Of a DNA stretch of 64,000 nucleotides, positions 52,262 through 60,220 are shown one piece after another. The stretch comes from Mesorhizobium sp. ORS 3324. Lineage in GTDB: Bacteria > Pseudomonadota > Alphaproteobacteria > Rhizobiales > Rhizobiaceae. Each line of letters opens with the position of its first letter. Within the stretch, counting starts at the first letter, position 1. Position numbers and translations under genes: made by a program. Under the pieces are notes generated by a model that saw only the letters and a list, made by a program, of their open reading frames with translations, ran no database searches and had not been told where the DNA came from. Location: NCBI GenBank assembly GCA_000824825.2, contig LM655246.1, positions 1-64,000 on the forward strand, given 5' to 3'.

Positions 52262-52864
52262 TCAGCGCGATGCTGTCGCGCCAGCCTTGTTTGCCCGGGC
52301 CTTGGGAGGCACGAACCGGCCGGAGTTGGCTCGCAGGCCTCTGAAGAGCTCCTCCAGGTAGGGTAGCAGTTCGAACAGCAGGATCACGCTCATGACCGTC
52401 GCTATGTAGGTCAGCGGCAGCTGCTGCTGTTTCCAGGCGAGGTCGAAGCGAGCCCTCTCAGGCCCAACTGCGAACAGGGCCAGGAACTGGCCCCAATGCA
52501 ACGAGATCACGCTGACAAGACCCATCAGCGGGATCATCTCGAGGAAACTGTGAACGTGCTGTTCGATTGGACTTACGGTGCGTGCGGTGGTCGCATAGCG
52601 CACGTCCCATATGGCGGTCGCTTCATGGATGAGAAAAACGACCATCATCACGGCGATGATCAAGGAGTTGACCTCCAGGAACATTGCCGCAAGGAGCGCA
52701 ATGCCGACTTCGAAAAACATCAAAAGATGGATCAGCGATTCTTTCGCGCCAGTCGTGGATTCGATGTGGCTCGCGCGATGGCAGAGCCAGTCGGCAAATC
52801 CGGCAATCAGCCAGACGGGTAGGACGAAGTACATGAGGATCAGCACCATCGGATCATTCAGCAT
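52262..52864 (-). CDS. Multi-pass membrane protein with conserved His clusters
   Basis: This encodes 200 residues with about five helices. Histidines cluster in ADWLCHRASHIE, LIHEATAIWDVRYA and IEQHVHSFLEMIP, a distribution that recalls di-iron membrane hydroxylases but is incomplete. The family is common in rhizobia and has been given unrelated names; I know no function. Lone gene with no EcfG site found in 200 bases upstream. Confidence 0.7.
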   Translation of the reverse strand: MLNDPMVLILMYFVLPVWLIAGFADWLCHRASHIESTTGAKESLIHLLMFFEVGIALLAAMFLEVNSLIIAVMMVVFLIHEATAIWDVRYATTARTVSPIEQHVHSFLEMIPLMGLVSVISLHWGQFLALFAVGPERARFDLAWKQQQLPLTYIATVMSVILLFELLPYLEELFRGLRANSGRFVPPKARANKAGATASR

Positions 52865-53019
52865 TGCGCAGTGCTCCGGCCCTGACCTGTTTGCATTCTT
52901 TGCATCCTGGTTGAGATTTCTCAGGCAGCGCGCTTCCGCGGATCAATATGCTGGATCAACGTTGCGGGCACCGCCGGCGGCTATTGCAACAGCCGCGCAG
53001 GGAACGATTAAGATGCAAC

Positions 53020-53445
53020 TCACTGCATGAACCGACTTCTCAGCCAGGCAAGAATACGATTGCCGGTGACAATCCTGCGGACTCGTCCAGCGGCCCAGCC
53101 GGCCTGCATGGTCGCGCCGGCGTGGCAGCTGCAGACGATTTCATGCAGTTGCCAGTCGGAGATTTGGAAGAAGCGTTTTGCTTCTCCATAGGTGTCGGAT
53201 TGCAGGCCCGAAGCGCGCAGCAGCGGGTCTTCGAACGCCACAGTGATTGGCGATCCGGCCGCCCGTGCTTGTTCGCGCATTCCCGGATAAAGATACTCAG
53301 TGCCGGTGAGCGCGGACAGGCAGCGCATTGGATTGCGCTCGAGCAGTTCTGCCCACCTCTCTATCTTTTGGGTCCTTGTCGCGAGCGGCGTAAGCGGCCT
53401 GACATCCGCGACTGAGTGCAATTGTTCGAGTGTCTGATGCTTCAT
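53020..53445 (-). CDS. Conserved rhizobial hypothetical protein
   Basis: This encodes 141 residues. Blocks are RTQKIERWAELLERNPMRCL, LTGTEYLYPGMREQARAAGS, PLLRASGLQSDTYGEAKRFF, SDWQLHEIVCSCHAGATM, and a basic C-terminal helix. I recognise the layout from Rhizobiales hypothetical proteins without a known function. The C-S-C-H motif (near 109-113) could bind metal. The start at 53445 has CGGGAG 7 nt upstream; an ATG at 53466 is also in frame. Confidence 0.7.
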   Translation of the reverse strand: MKHQTLEQLHSVADVRPLTPLATRTQKIERWAELLERNPMRCLSALTGTEYLYPGMREQARAAGSPITVAFEDPLLRASGLQSDTYGEAKRFFQISDWQLHEIVCSCHAGATMQAGWAAGRVRRIVTGNRILAWLRSRFMQ

Positions 53446-54364
53446 TGCTGGGCTCCCGTCCATCATTGTCTGACCGGCTTGTCCTGACGAGGTCGGCAGG
53501 CCCGCGTTGGAAGATGGCGTGGACCGATCAGTATTGCCTTCCGATCTTCGGCAAGCGCCGATGCGGCGTCTGCATCAACTCGAACTGGTAACGGTCTTCT
53601 ATGTTCCCGAAGAACCGGAAATTTATGTTGCGTCCCAAGCTTGCGATTGCACTTTCATGGGGGCACGGCGCGGGCGTCGTCTGGATCCCAGTTGCAAAGC
53701 GCCCCCCTGATACTGCTCGGCCAAGGCAACGTAGCAGGTCTTGTCCGGTCACGATCTCGGTGTCCTCAAAATGAGCTGGGCAAGAAAAACTTGCAGGCAA
53801 TATAAGCGGCCTGCCTCTGAGATGCGGATTGCATGCCCGACCCGTAAAAGAGTGGGCGATTGCCGGCATTTGTCTAGCTCTTCCGGCGGCGGGCCTTCGT
53901 GCTTTGCCGCTCGGGAAAGCGAAGCACTCCTTTTTGCGGCGCCCTGTCGACATTGCCGACCGGGTTGGGACCAGCCTGGACGAGGCCGTCATCTCGGGCT
54001 CGTCGAAGTGGCACCACTCCCGGCCCAGCCGAAGCAAAACGCGCTTTGAGCAGGCGGGCAAGCTTGGGGTGCAGCCCATCGCCTCTGGGGGCCGCCAGCA
54101 TATCCAATGATAGGAAGGGGAGCATCATATGCCCTTTCTTTGCCAGTGCAGCTCGCGGTCCTCATTGCGCCGCCGCTTTTTTTCATTTCGCCTCATCAGT
54201 GCCCGGCCATCTTCGAATAATGAAGTTAAAAGCTGGCCCAATCGGAAAGGTTCCGACCGCGCTCAACATCCTCACCAGCGATAGCGGCCGGCATGCACGC
54301 AACCGAGTTCGAGCATGGTAGCGTTGCCTTCATGGTCAAAGCTTCCTGCTGGAAGTTTCCGGAT
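53446..54364. other. Long gap without a supported gene
   Basis: Over 900 bases where open frames on both strands lack convincing starts and families. Nothing resembles an IS end, tRNA or CRISPR. It may be decayed sequence. Confidence 0.4.
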
Positions 54365-54389
54365 GGAACAGCAAGGCCGCATAGATGTT
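54365..54389 (+). promoter_or_regulatory. EcfG-type promoter
   Basis: GGAAC, 17 nt, GTT, ending 22 nt before the start at 54411. Confidence 0.8.
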
Positions 54390-54410
54390 TGGTTGCCAAG
54401 GAGCTTTCCG

Positions 54411-54731
54411 ATGTGGCCAAAGAGCAAGCGAACACCTGCCGAGGATCGAGGCGAAATCCAGTCAGGAATGACCCAAGACAAGACGCCCGGTTTTGATCCG
54501 GCAGCCGCGCCCCAGGAAACCGATGCCGAGGCAGGGGATTTTGCAAGTTCCGCCCGCCCCGCATCTCGGCATCAATCAAGTTTTCCCAATCAGGCGAGTT
54601 TCGCCAACGCCATGCGGCGCCCCGAGAATGCGTCCGGCCTTCAGCCGAGCAGGAATGGACCGGTACTGGTGATTGCAGCGTTCGTGGGCCTGGCGGCCAT
54701 CGCTTTCCTGCTTGCAGCCCTGCTCGGTTAA
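54411..54731 (+). CDS. Small tail-anchored membrane protein
   Basis: This encodes 106 residues. The start at 54411 is fixed by AAGGAG 7 nt upstream and by the EcfG-type promoter. A hydrophilic ~80-residue part (MWPKSKRTPAEDRGEIQSGM, ASFANAMRRPENASG) ends in one helix (GPVLVIAAFVGLAAIAFLLA) at the very C-terminus, so the protein is tail-anchored with a cytoplasmic body. Unknown family. Confidence 0.65.
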   Translation: MWPKSKRTPAEDRGEIQSGMTQDKTPGFDPAAAPQETDAEAGDFASSARPASRHQSSFPNQASFANAMRRPENASGLQPSRNGPVLVIAAFVGLAAIAFLLAALLG

Positions 54732-54825
54732 TATGCGTGGAGGCGGCTCGTCAAAGGATGTGACGCACCAACGCTGGAATGTCTGTCATGCATGCAAGCT
54801 TGTTAGCTCAGGAAGGCGATTTTCG

Positions 54826-54963
54826 ATGCCAACATTGAAATGGCTTCTTCGCCGTCTGTGGCGACCCAAAGTCCAGCCGGCGGCTGATCCCTCGCCGGTG
54901 GAAGCAATCGTGTGCCTGTTGCGTGAAACCAAGCAACAGGAGTTACACGACGATAGCGCGTAG
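54826..54963 (+). CDS. 45-residue basic peptide
   Basis: The frame reads MPTLKWLLRRLWRPKVQPAA, DPSPVEAIVCLLRETKQQEL, HDDSA. An amphipathic, Trp/Arg-rich N-terminal helix could touch membranes. AGGAAGG is about 9 nt before the ATG. Below the usual length limit. No promoter match of its own, so it may be transcribed with the gene at 54411. Confidence 0.5.
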   Translation: MPTLKWLLRRLWRPKVQPAADPSPVEAIVCLLRETKQQELHDDSA

Positions 54964-54994
54964 AGACTTTGGATCCAGTTTTGCCACAGCGTCC

Positions 54995-55019
54995 GGAACA
55001 ACGGCCGGCCGGGCAAGTT
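54995..55019 (+). promoter_or_regulatory. EcfG-type promoter
   Basis: GGAAC, 17 nt, GTT, ending 38 nt before the GTG start at 55057. It overlaps the TTG at 55018 that longer frames would use. Confidence 0.75.
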
Positions 55020-55056
55020 GGGCGTAGCTCCAACGATCAATGGTTCTGGAAAGACC

Positions 55057-55287
55057 GTGACTGAGCGGAAGATCGACAAAGACAGACGTGAGCGCACATC
55101 GGCTGCGGCGCGCGAGTTGCTGGAAGCAGAACGACTGACGCGCCAGGCAAAGACGGCTCGGCTGCGGGAACAACGTCTGACTGCGACGCCGGCGACAAAT
55201 GTAGCCTCTCCCTCAGCACCGCGCCCTTCCGCGGTCAGATCTAAACCGCGGCCAAAAAAGAAACGAAAAACAATAGATATCAGCTAG
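55057..55287 (+). CDS. Small basic coiled-coil-like protein
   Basis: This encodes 76 residues, starting at GTG 55057 (GGAAAG upstream). The N-terminal part (TERKIDKDRRERTSAAAREL...RQAKTARLREQR) is a charged helix that could form a coiled coil. A Lys/Arg/Pro-rich tail (SKPRPKKKRKTIDIS) follows and may bind nucleic acid. It overlaps the convergent DUF3606 gene end by 4 nt. Stress promoter present. Unknown family. Confidence 0.65.
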   Translation: MTERKIDKDRRERTSAAARELLEAERLTRQAKTARLREQRLTATPATNVASPSAPRPSAVRSKPRPKKKRKTIDIS

Positions 55288-55610
55288 CGCCTGGCCCCGA
55301 TCGGTGCAGGCCGCATCTGGCAAGGCTCTCGGCAAGGAAAATCAGTCCGATCCGGTCGTCTTGCCCAGATCGATGGGGTGGCCTGTTGACGTGCCCGCCT
55401 TGTCACTTTGTCAGCCGCGCTGGCGTCCCGATTGCCGGACCCCCTCAGTGCCATCGCCGCTTCGCTCAAAGCGGTTCGGTCGTTCCCATGCTCCGCGATG
55501 AGCAGTTTCACCTCCTCGATGGTGACCCCGTTCTGACGCGCGAAATGCTCGATCTCGTGGTCTTCCACGACAGTTGGCGCATCTCGGTTCTTGCCTGTGC
55601 TGCTCGCCAC
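55284..55610 (-). CDS. DUF3606-type small protein
   Basis: This encodes 108 residues, probably from GTG 55610 with GAGG upstream. Residues ~17-55 (VEDHEIEHFARQNGVTIEEV, KLLIAEHGNDRTALSEAAMA) match the DUF3606 helix-turn-helix-like pattern. The tail after SGNRDASA is Arg/Pro-rich and looks random, so a frameshift or extended 3' end is possible. Function unknown. Confidence 0.6.
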   Translation of the reverse strand: MASSTGKNRDAPTVVEDHEIEHFARQNGVTIEEVKLLIAEHGNDRTALSEAAMALRGSGNRDASAADKVTRRARQQATPSIWARRPDRTDFPCREPCQMRPAPIGARR

Positions 55611-55667
55611 CTCGATCCTCGAACGGCATTTTGACCAAGTGCAACGCCTTGGCGCGTAGGCCAGTAC

Positions 55668-56534
55668 CTATGCCGATTTGCGCCTGGACGTAGGAGTCTT
55701 GGTCTTTTTTCGCTTCGGCGGGCCTTTTGGCTTCGGGGACCTGCGTTTGCCTCCAGCTTCCGCATTGAGGCTCTTCTTCAGCGCATCGAACAAATTGACC
55801 ACATTGGACGGCTTAGGTTCCGCCTTGGCCTTTGGCGCCTTCCTGCCGGCCTTCTTGGCGCGAACCAGTTCCAGCAGCGCCTCCTGGTACCTGTCACGGA
55901 ACTCGGTCGGGTCGAACGTGCCCTTCTTCTCGTCGATGATGTGTTCGGCGAGGTCGATCATCTCGCCATCGGGCTTGCCCGCCCTGATATCAGCAAAGAC
56001 GTGGTCGGCCCCCCGCACGGTGTCCGCGTAACGCAACGTTGTCAGCATCATACCCTTGCCATGCGGCTCGATGACAACCGGGCGTTCCCTTTGATAGAGC
56101 ACGATGCGCGCGAGCCCGGCCATCTTCTTTGCGGCCAGCGCATCGCGTATTACGGCAAAAGCTTCTTGCGATACCTTGTCGGCCGGCGTCACGTAGTAAG
56201 GCGTATCGAGATAGATCTGCCCAATTGAGGATTTGTCGGCAAAGCCCTCGAGGTCGAGCGTGTGTGATGACTCGACCTGCACAGCCTCGATGTCTTCCTC
56301 TTCGATGAAGATGAACTCGTCCTTGGCGACTTCATAGCCCCTGACTTCGTCGTCCTCATCCAGTGGCTTGCCGCTCTTGGCATCGACATAGACGCGTCGG
56401 ACCCTGTTGCCGGTCTTGCGGTTGAGGACGTGGAAGGAAATCTTCTCGGCGTTGGTCACTGCGTTCGTCAATTCAACGGCGCAATTGACCAGTGAGAGCT
56501 TGAGATAGCCGTTCCAGGCGGGCCGCGGCGCCAT
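55668..56534 (-). CDS. ku: Ku protein (non-homologous end joining), copy 2
   Basis: This encodes 288 residues. Core: RPAWNGYLKLSLVNCAVELT, EKISFHVLNRKTGNRVRRVY, TPYYVTPADKVSQEAFAVIR, RIVLYQRERPVVIEPHGKGM. The C-tail is long and very basic (GGKRRSPKPKGPPKRKKTKT), which in Ku proteins helps DNA binding. Different in many positions from the copy at 37802-38626, so the two probably act as a heterodimer or separate homodimers, as described for multi-Ku rhizobia. EcfG-like promoter with 18-nt spacing upstream. Confidence 0.93.
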   Translation of the reverse strand: MAPRPAWNGYLKLSLVNCAVELTNAVTNAEKISFHVLNRKTGNRVRRVYVDAKSGKPLDEDDEVRGYEVAKDEFIFIEEEDIEAVQVESSHTLDLEGFADKSSIGQIYLDTPYYVTPADKVSQEAFAVIRDALAAKKMAGLARIVLYQRERPVVIEPHGKGMMLTTLRYADTVRGADHVFADIRAGKPDGEMIDLAEHIIDEKKGTFDPTEFRDRYQEALLELVRAKKAGRKAPKAKAEPKPSNVVNLFDALKKSLNAEAGGKRRSPKPKGPPKRKKTKTPTSRRKSA

Positions 56535-56566
56535 TGCGATCTCCCTGGTGATAAGAATATAGCCGC

Positions 56567-56592
56567 AACGGCGAACGCGCCGCTTCGGTTCC
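56567..56592 (-). promoter_or_regulatory. EcfG-type promoter of the second ku gene
   Basis: On the minus strand: GGAAC, 17 nt, CGTT (18 nt to GTT), ending 33 nt before 56534. Confidence 0.55.
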
Positions 56593-56642
56593 GATGCCGG
56601 GAACCGGCCAGGGGCGCCGGCTTCAACCGATTTGAGGTGATG

Positions 56643-57779
56643 TCATTGTTCCAGGAGATGCCCTAAAGGCCTGAGCGGCCGTAGCCGATCGGAAACGATC
56701 TTCAGAATGGCCAGCAGCGGGAATGCCAACAGCGCTCCAGGCGCTCCCCACATCCAAAACCAGAATATCAACGACAATACGACAAGCGCGGGATTTAAGG
56801 TGAAGCGGCGTGCCAGAAGGAAGGGAGTGAGCGTCTCGCCCTCGATAAGGTGGATCCCAAAGTAAAGCGCCGGGGCAAGTAATCCCCACCAGAGGCTATC
56901 GAAGGTGAGCAATCCGACCATCAGGAATATACCGACCCCGAGCAAGGGGCCCAAAAATGGAACGAAGTTGAGCAAGAAGGCCATCGTGCCCCACAGCAAC
57001 ACATCCTGAAGCCCGCACGCATACATCACTGCGGCAGTAGCCAGGCCCACCGCGGCATTCATAATGGTTATCGTCAGTAGATAGACCGATATGTCGCTTT
57101 CGATCTCCTGGAAAATTTCAACGGCCTGCCGCTTGTCGGCGAAGGTCGGGAGGATTTCGACAATTCGCCGCAGGAAGGTGTCTCCCGACAGCAGGAGAAA
57201 ATAAAGAACAAGAACCGTCGTGATCAATCCGTCCAGAACGGCCTTTGTGCCCGCAAATAATGCTCCAGCAATACCGAGATCGCTGCGTACCGCCACGGTC
57301 TCACGCCCTTGCTGGGGTGCGTTTGCGATTTCTTCGGCGACTTCGAGGGCCCCCTGCAACTTGTGCATGGGGCCGCTCAGCACCATCAAATGTTCTTCCA
57401 GCCTGGGTACGCCTTGCGGCAGCTTTTGAGCCCATGTCGCTGCGGGCGCGGACAAGGCGGCCACCAGGCCGACCAGGATCCCGACTACCAGGACGATCGG
57501 TAAAATCGCTCCCAAAGCCCTCGGCACAAAGAAGCGTTGCAAAAGGCTGACAATGGGCTGCAGGAGCAACTTTAGGAAGACGGCGAGCACGAGCGGAAGC
57601 ACGATAGCGCTCGCTGCGAAGGAGGCGCCAAGTATTGCCAGGACGAAGAGACCGCCTGTGAAGAACGTCACCAAGCGCAATCGTGTCGCCAGCCAACTCT
57701 TGCCTGTTTGCAGGATGGGCTCAGCCGTATCCACAGGGGCCGGCGATGATCGTTCGAGTTCGGAGGGTCCATTCGGCAT
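56643..57779 (-). CDS. AI-2E family permease
   Basis: This encodes 378 residues with about eight helices. The family layout is clear: two N-terminal helices, a soluble middle part (LPQGVPRLEEHLMVLSGPMH) and a C-terminal block (LWGTMAFLLNFVPFLGPLLG, YFGIHLIEGETLTPFLLARR, VVLSLIFWFWMWGAPGALLA). The name AI-2 exporter is historical; many members are sodium/proton antiporters or general efflux proteins, so no quorum-sensing claim is made. A perfect EcfG-type promoter lies about 195 nt upstream. Confidence 0.9.
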   Translation of the reverse strand: MPNGPSELERSSPAPVDTAEPILQTGKSWLATRLRLVTFFTGGLFVLAILGASFAASAIVLPLVLAVFLKLLLQPIVSLLQRFFVPRALGAILPIVLVVGILVGLVAALSAPAATWAQKLPQGVPRLEEHLMVLSGPMHKLQGALEVAEEIANAPQQGRETVAVRSDLGIAGALFAGTKAVLDGLITTVLVLYFLLLSGDTFLRRIVEILPTFADKRQAVEIFQEIESDISVYLLTITIMNAAVGLATAAVMYACGLQDVLLWGTMAFLLNFVPFLGPLLGVGIFLMVGLLTFDSLWWGLLAPALYFGIHLIEGETLTPFLLARRFTLNPALVVLSLIFWFWMWGAPGALLAFPLLAILKIVSDRLRPLRPLGHLLEQ

Positions 57780-57973
57780 TGAAGTTATGGCCTAAATTCC
57801 CGGTATGACGCCCTCCTCCATGTCCTGTTGCTGGTCGTGGGTGGGTTCGGCCTTCGATCGCTCCTGTCCGGTTCGTCGATTGCCGGACCAAAAGCCCGCC
57901 GAAGGGTTGGTCCGACGGAGCTTTTGCCGAGAAGGAGAAATTGCTACAGGGGCAACGATGCCACCGCATAATG

Positions 57974-57998
57974 AACCGGGAAGCGGCACCGATGTTCC
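57974..57998 (-). promoter_or_regulatory. EcfG-type promoter, distant from the AI-2E permease gene
   Basis: On the minus strand: GGAAC, 17 nt, GTT. The 195-nt gap to the start at 57779 holds no supported gene, so a long leader is implied. The rest of the gap 57780-58224 shows nothing else. Confidence 0.65.
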
Positions 57999-58224
57999 CT
58001 TCGTCGGGTAAGTTGGCTTGGGCACCAACCCCGTGAATTGATTTTGGAACGCCCCCCGTGGCGACGCGCAAAATTGACAAGAAAGGCCATCAACGCACAT
58101 CGCTTGCGGTCGCTGGACTTGCTTGAGACGGACGACTAGTGGCAAGCAATCACAGCGCGAAAACGCCATTTGGCTGCCTTGGCGCACCGCCGGAAAAATC
58201 GATCGCCGCGAGCGGCATGCTCAC

Positions 58225-58464
58225 TCATTTGTCGGCCGCTTGATCATCCGATCCGATCTCGCTCTCCTCAAAGATGTGTTCGTGGATGATGCCTAGGATT
58301 TGCCGCCTCACCGTTTCGCGCGCCTCCGGCTGGATGAATGGCATGAGGAGATCGACCCTCTCTTTGACCCGCCGTGGCAGATCAGCGCTCGGGTCGGTCA
58401 TGCGGCTCCCATGGTCATAGATGCTTTCGGTAAGCTTCTTATCCAGATCCGAGAAATTGCCCAT
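58225..58464 (-). CDS. Small acidic helical hypothetical protein
   Basis: This encodes 79 residues (MGNFSDLDKKLTESIYDHGS...SEIGSDDQAADK). Two amphipathic helices (PRRVKERVDLLMPFI, EARETVRRQILGIIHEHIFE) suggest a helical bundle. GGAG lies 8 nt before the ATG at 58464; an ATG two codons earlier is in frame. Unknown family, no perfect EcfG match (a CAAAC-18-GTT lies upstream). Confidence 0.6.
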   Translation of the reverse strand: MGNFSDLDKKLTESIYDHGSRMTDPSADLPRRVKERVDLLMPFIQPEARETVRRQILGIIHEHIFEESEIGSDDQAADK

Positions 58465-58641
58465 GGTCATACTCCGCACTAACGCCGGAACGGCAAGGTC
58501 CTGAAAACGGTTTGTCCTGCAGCGGCCGTTGCCGATTGACTTCTTTGGACAGAACATCCGCGCCCGATCCAGGCGGCACACAGATGGCCCTGAGGTCGCG
58601 CAACGTCATGCAATGGGCAGTGACGCGGGCGCGAGTTCAGG

Positions 58642-58911
58642 TCACTTGCGGCCGCGCTCGACAAATTTGTTGAAGCGACTCTTTCCGCCGCTCCCGGCTT
58701 CATCCTGGTGGAGGAAGGCGAGGTCGTTCTCCTCGAATATCCGGAAGAACTCGTCCCACTCGATCGGTTCGAGTGTCTCCTCCGGATCGCCGAAGTCGAC
58801 GCGCAGGATGCCGCCTGGGCTTCCCGTACGAACCACCGCGGGATGGCCGTCCCTTTCTTCTACCCATTTGCGGATTTCGTCGTGATTGGTGGTCGTCTTT
58901 GCCTCGGACAT
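58642..58911 (-). CDS. Small acidic protein (paralogue of 47826-48089)
   Basis: This encodes 89 residues. The family blocks are HDEIRKWVEERDGHPAVVRT, GGILRVDFGDPEETLEPIEW, DEFFRIFEENDLAFLHQDE and SRFNKFVERGRK. Same family as 47826-48089. AAGG upstream of the ATG at 58911; a long upstream extension of the frame has no sense. A perfect EcfG-type promoter lies 37 nt upstream, divergent from that of the sugar cluster. Role unknown. Confidence 0.75.
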   Translation of the reverse strand: MSEAKTTTNHDEIRKWVEERDGHPAVVRTGSPGGILRVDFGDPEETLEPIEWDEFFRIFEENDLAFLHQDEAGSGGKSRFNKFVERGRK

Positions 58912-58947
58912 TGCTTTGCCTTTCTGCCGCGGGATCGATGCGGTCTT

Positions 58948-58972
58948 AACACCGAGCAGAGCCCAATGTTCC
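58948..58972 (-). promoter_or_regulatory. EcfG-type promoter of the small acidic protein gene
   Basis: On the minus strand: GGAAC, 17 nt, GTT, ending 37 nt before 58911. Confidence 0.8.
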
Positions 58973-59054
58973 AGGTGTAGGGATTCCAGTCTTAGGGCGA
59001 CCCGGCCGGTTGTTGTCACGTGCTGCACGGCAAGGAGGAACTTTGTTGAAGCAG

Positions 59055-59079
59055 GGAACAAACCTTTTGTCCCGCAGTT
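59055..59079 (+). promoter_or_regulatory. EcfG-type promoter of the sugar/glycosyltransferase cluster
   Basis: GGAAC, 17 nt, GTT, ending 35 nt before the GTG start at 59114. It makes a divergent pair with 58948-58972. Confidence 0.8.
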
Positions 59080-59113
59080 CGGAAGCCCAATGCTAAATCG
59101 GCAAGGAGCTCTC

Positions 59114-60220
59114 GTGAAACGTGTACTGGTTACGGGAGGCTGCGGTTTCATCGGCCGGCACGTCGCCCACGAACTCACCGAACATGGCTACGAAGTCCGT
59201 GTCCTGGACGCGCTCCTGGAGCAAGTTCACGGTCGCGTATCGGTCAGCATCCCGGCTGGCACCGAGCTGATAAGGGCTGATGTGCGCGATCGAGACGCGG
59301 TCGCAAAGGCCGTATCGGACGTCGACGCCGTCATCCACCTTGCCGCTGAGGTCGGCGTCGGCCAATCCATGTACGAGATCGCCCGCTATGTCGGCACCAA
59401 CGATCTCGGCACCGCAACCCTACTCGAGGCATTGATCAAGAAACCAGTCGAGCGGATTGTCGTCGCATCGTCGATGAGCATCTACGGCGAAGGCCTCTAC
59501 GAGACACCGGATGGGCGGCGTGTTGACGATGCCCGTCGCAAGCCAGGCGACATCAGGAACGGCCAATGGAACCTTTTGTCGGCAGCGGGCGAAACGCTGT
59601 CGCCGATTGCGACCGACGAGGAAAAACGTCCTGACCTCGCCTCGATATACGCGCTGACCAAATTTATGCAGGAGCGCGCGGTGCTGATCTTTGGCCAGAC
59701 CTACGGTGTGAGCGCGGTGGCATTGCGCTTGTTCAACGTCTTCGGCGCCGGTCAAGCGCTGGCAAATCCTTATACGGGCGTGCTCGCCAATTTCGCCGCG
59801 CGGCTCGCCAACGGCAAGCGGCCAATGATCTTCGAGGATGGCCAGCAAAAGCGCGACTTCGTCCATGTGCGCGATGTCGCCCGCGCTTTCCGACTGGCAC
59901 TGGAGCAGCGCCTCGCTGCCGGCCAGGCAATCAATATCGGCAGCGGAGGATCCTACACCATCAGCGACGTTGCCCGCCTGCTTGCCGAAGCGATGGGCAT
60001 TGCAAAGCTGCCACCAGAGATCCTGGGCAAGGCGCGCTCGGGCGACATCCGCAACTGCTTCGCCGATATCGGCAAGGCGCGCGAGTTGCTCGGTTTCGAA
60101 CCGCGCCACAGGCTGGAGAACTCGCTCGCCGAATTCGTGGCCTGGGTTCGCAATAATGTCGCCGTCGACCGCGGCACCGATATGAAGCGCGAACTTGAAG
60201 AACGAGGGCTGGTGTCATGA
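59114..60220 (+). CDS. NAD-dependent epimerase/dehydratase (extended SDR), first gene of the sugar cluster
   Basis: This encodes 368 residues from GTG 59114, which has AAGGAG 6 nt upstream; the ATG at 59090 lacks one. The NAD site is TGGCGFIG, the catalytic part has VVASSMSIYGEG and YALTKFMQE (Y-x-x-x-K), and KRDFVHVRDVARAF is the usual C-terminal block. It likely converts a nucleotide sugar (UDP- or CDP-linked). The stop overlaps the next start (ATGA). The unit up to the window end is one operon. Confidence 0.88.
   Translation: MKRVLVTGGCGFIGRHVAHELTEHGYEVRVLDALLEQVHGRVSVSIPAGTELIRADVRDRDAVAKAVSDVDAVIHLAAEVGVGQSMYEIARYVGTNDLGTATLLEALIKKPVERIVVASSMSIYGEGLYETPDGRRVDDARRKPGDIRNGQWNLLSAAGETLSPIATDEEKRPDLASIYALTKFMQERAVLIFGQTYGVSAVALRLFNVFGAGQALANPYTGVLANFAARLANGKRPMIFEDGQQKRDFVHVRDVARAFRLALEQRLAAGQAINIGSGGSYTISDVARLLAEAMGIAKLPPEILGKARSGDIRNCFADIGKARELLGFEPRHRLENSLAEFVAWVRNNVAVDRGTDMKRELEERGLVS

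Noticed and set aside
56643..57779. Quorum-sensing AI-2 exporter
   Set aside because: Family name only; no luxS or lsr genes in the window.
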